The translations under genes were made by a program, and so were the position numbers. This document shows, piece after piece, positions 63,186-64,000 of a DNA stretch of 64,000 nucleotides; positions within the stretch are counted from its first letter, which is position 1, and the number at the start of each line of letters is the position of its first letter. The DNA is from Sphingomonas psychrotolerans (GTDB lineage: Bacteria > Pseudomonadota > Alphaproteobacteria > Sphingomonadales > Sphingomonadaceae): assembly GCF_002796605.1 (NCBI RefSeq), contig NZ_CP024923.1, positions 4,099,501-4,163,500 of the forward strand. Direction: 5' to 3'. The notes under the pieces were generated by a model. That model worked only from the letters and a program-made list of their open reading frames with translations, had not been told where the DNA came from and ran no database searches.

Positions 63186-64000
63186 TCAAAACATCTTCAC
63201 GATCTGGAACCAGAAGCGCCCGTCGCGATCGGGCGCGGACGTCGCCGGGCCGGTGCCCAGCTTGCGGGCATAGCTGCCGCGCAGAATGAAGCCCTCGGGC
63301 CCGTACCAGTTGAGTCCGGCACCGTAGCCGCTGCGGCGGGCATGGTTGGAGCCGGTGAACCAGGGATCCTGCGCGTATCGCACCTGGCCGGTATCGACGA
63401 AGCCGATCAGCTCGAATTCGCCGGGAAGCTTGCCCGTCCATTGGCCGAGCCGCAGCCGGGCCTCGACAGTGGCGAGATAGCCGATGTCGCCGAACGATTC
63501 GCCCTCGGATAAGCACGCACGCCATAAGCGCCGCCGAGCTCCATCTTCTCCGAGCTGTCGAGATTGTCGAAAGCGATCTGCCCGCGCACCGCGCCGTAGA
63601 GCGAGAAGGGACCCGCGATCGTCTGCAGCCGCGCGAAGCTGGCCTGGAGCTTGTTGTAACCCCCGGCGCTCTGCGCGGTGACTGCGTCGATGAGGCGCTC
63701 GGGCGCGCTGCGGATATTCAGATTGCCGATCGTCCAGCCGGCCGAGAAGACGTTGGTGCTGCCGCCGCCCAGATCATCGCGAAAATCGCCCGAGAAACCG
63801 AGCGTTCCGGCGTGGATCCGCTTGCGTGACTCGCTCGATACCAGACCGATATCGTCGTTGAGCATCTTGCGGTCGAAAGCGGCCAGCGCATAGAGGTTGG
63901 CGCGTCGCGAACGGACCACCGGATAGTTGCCAAAAGCGGTGAGGATGTTCGCGGTCCCCGTGCCGTCGAGCGCGTCGAATTCGCGACCCAGCGTGTAGCG
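63186..64000 (-). pseudogene. ShlB/FhaC-type TpsB transporter, C-terminal part, frameshifted
   Basis: The C-terminal beta-barrel of a two-partner secretion outer membrane transporter, truncated by the right edge. The upstream part reads RYTLGREFDALDGTGTAN to the conserved motif GAYGVRAYP, then loses frame at 63504-63505, where AG replaces an expected three-base codon before [19 protein letters not shown] in the next frame. The latter continues through [16 protein letters not shown] to the terminal aromatic FWFQIVKMF, typical of an outer membrane barrel. A one-base deletion is therefore implied: a true mutation or a sequencing error. It precedes the TpsA gene by 53 bases. Confidence 0.8.

Overview
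This 64 kb window reads as chromosomal backbone of a GC-rich alphaproteobacterium, most likely Sphingomonadaceae (Sphingomonas or a close relative). This is an inference from gene content and protein style: GapR (DUF2312), DUF1244, DUF3297 and DUF1345 proteins, the ruvC-ruvA-ruvB-ybgC-tolQRAB-pal block, a plant-type glutamate-cysteine ligase, clustered GANTC (CcrM-type) sites, and a cyclic-nucleotide-binding domain fused to a thioredoxin-reductase-like flavoprotein. Genes are dense, many neighbours overlap by 1-4 bases, and no tRNA, rRNA, CRISPR array, insertion sequence or prophage was recognised.

Layout. 1-7.7 kb: a partial M28 peptidase, a two-domain M16 peptidase, purEK, gpmA and a dienelactone hydrolase. 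7.8-14.9 kb: a CPA1 antiporter, a GNAT/M14/lipoprotein operon on the minus strand, rpmJ with a HAD phosphatase, pyruvate kinase, a DUF1244 protein and gapR. 14.9-23 kb: yebC, a small membrane protein, ruvC (apparently starting with CTG), ruvA, an unknown protein, ruvB, ybgC and tolQ-R-A-B-pal, covering Holliday-junction processing followed by the Tol-Pal envelope system. 23-24.8 kb: a five-gene cassette (SPFH membrane protein, ribbon-helix-helix regulator, zinc ribbon, two small membrane proteins) behind a promoter carrying a perfect palindrome. 24.8-27.9 kb: a minus-strand operon of acyltransferase, isoaspartyl peptidase/asparaginase and S1/P1 nuclease, divergent from ispG.

27.9-36.6 kb: ispG, a retropepsin-like protease, a coupled EamA-GNAT-SMR-TfoX run, trmL, a DUF1345 protein, inorganic pyrophosphatase and an M61-PDZ peptidase. 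36.7-46 kb: an isoprenylcysteine-methyltransferase-like membrane protein, a CsgG-SH3 protein, glutamate-cysteine ligase, rsmE, ubiA, pmbA, a cysQ-like phosphatase and an SDR. 46-55 kb: a methyltransferase and an Rrf2 regulator sharing an operator-like dyad, the XpaC/TelA pair, an FMN reductase, typA with a clear terminator, a Crp/Fnr regulator, a small sensor-kinase-like protein, an HTH protein and an EVE protein. 55.5-64 kb: a Tyr/Arg-rich secreted protein, the cNMP-flavoprotein, DUF3297, a ~960 bp stretch without a recognisable gene, a PDZ-M48 metalloprotease, an L,D-transpeptidase, and a two-partner secretion pair (TpsA exoprotein and a TpsB transporter that is frameshifted and runs off the right edge).

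The strongest leads are the CTG-started ruvC, the GANTC cluster and dyad before ruvA, the unknown gene translationally coupled between ruvA and ruvB, the SPFH-RHH-zinc-ribbon cassette, the frameshifted TpsB and the cNMP flavoprotein without a CxxC. All functional calls rest on reading motifs by eye; no database search was run.
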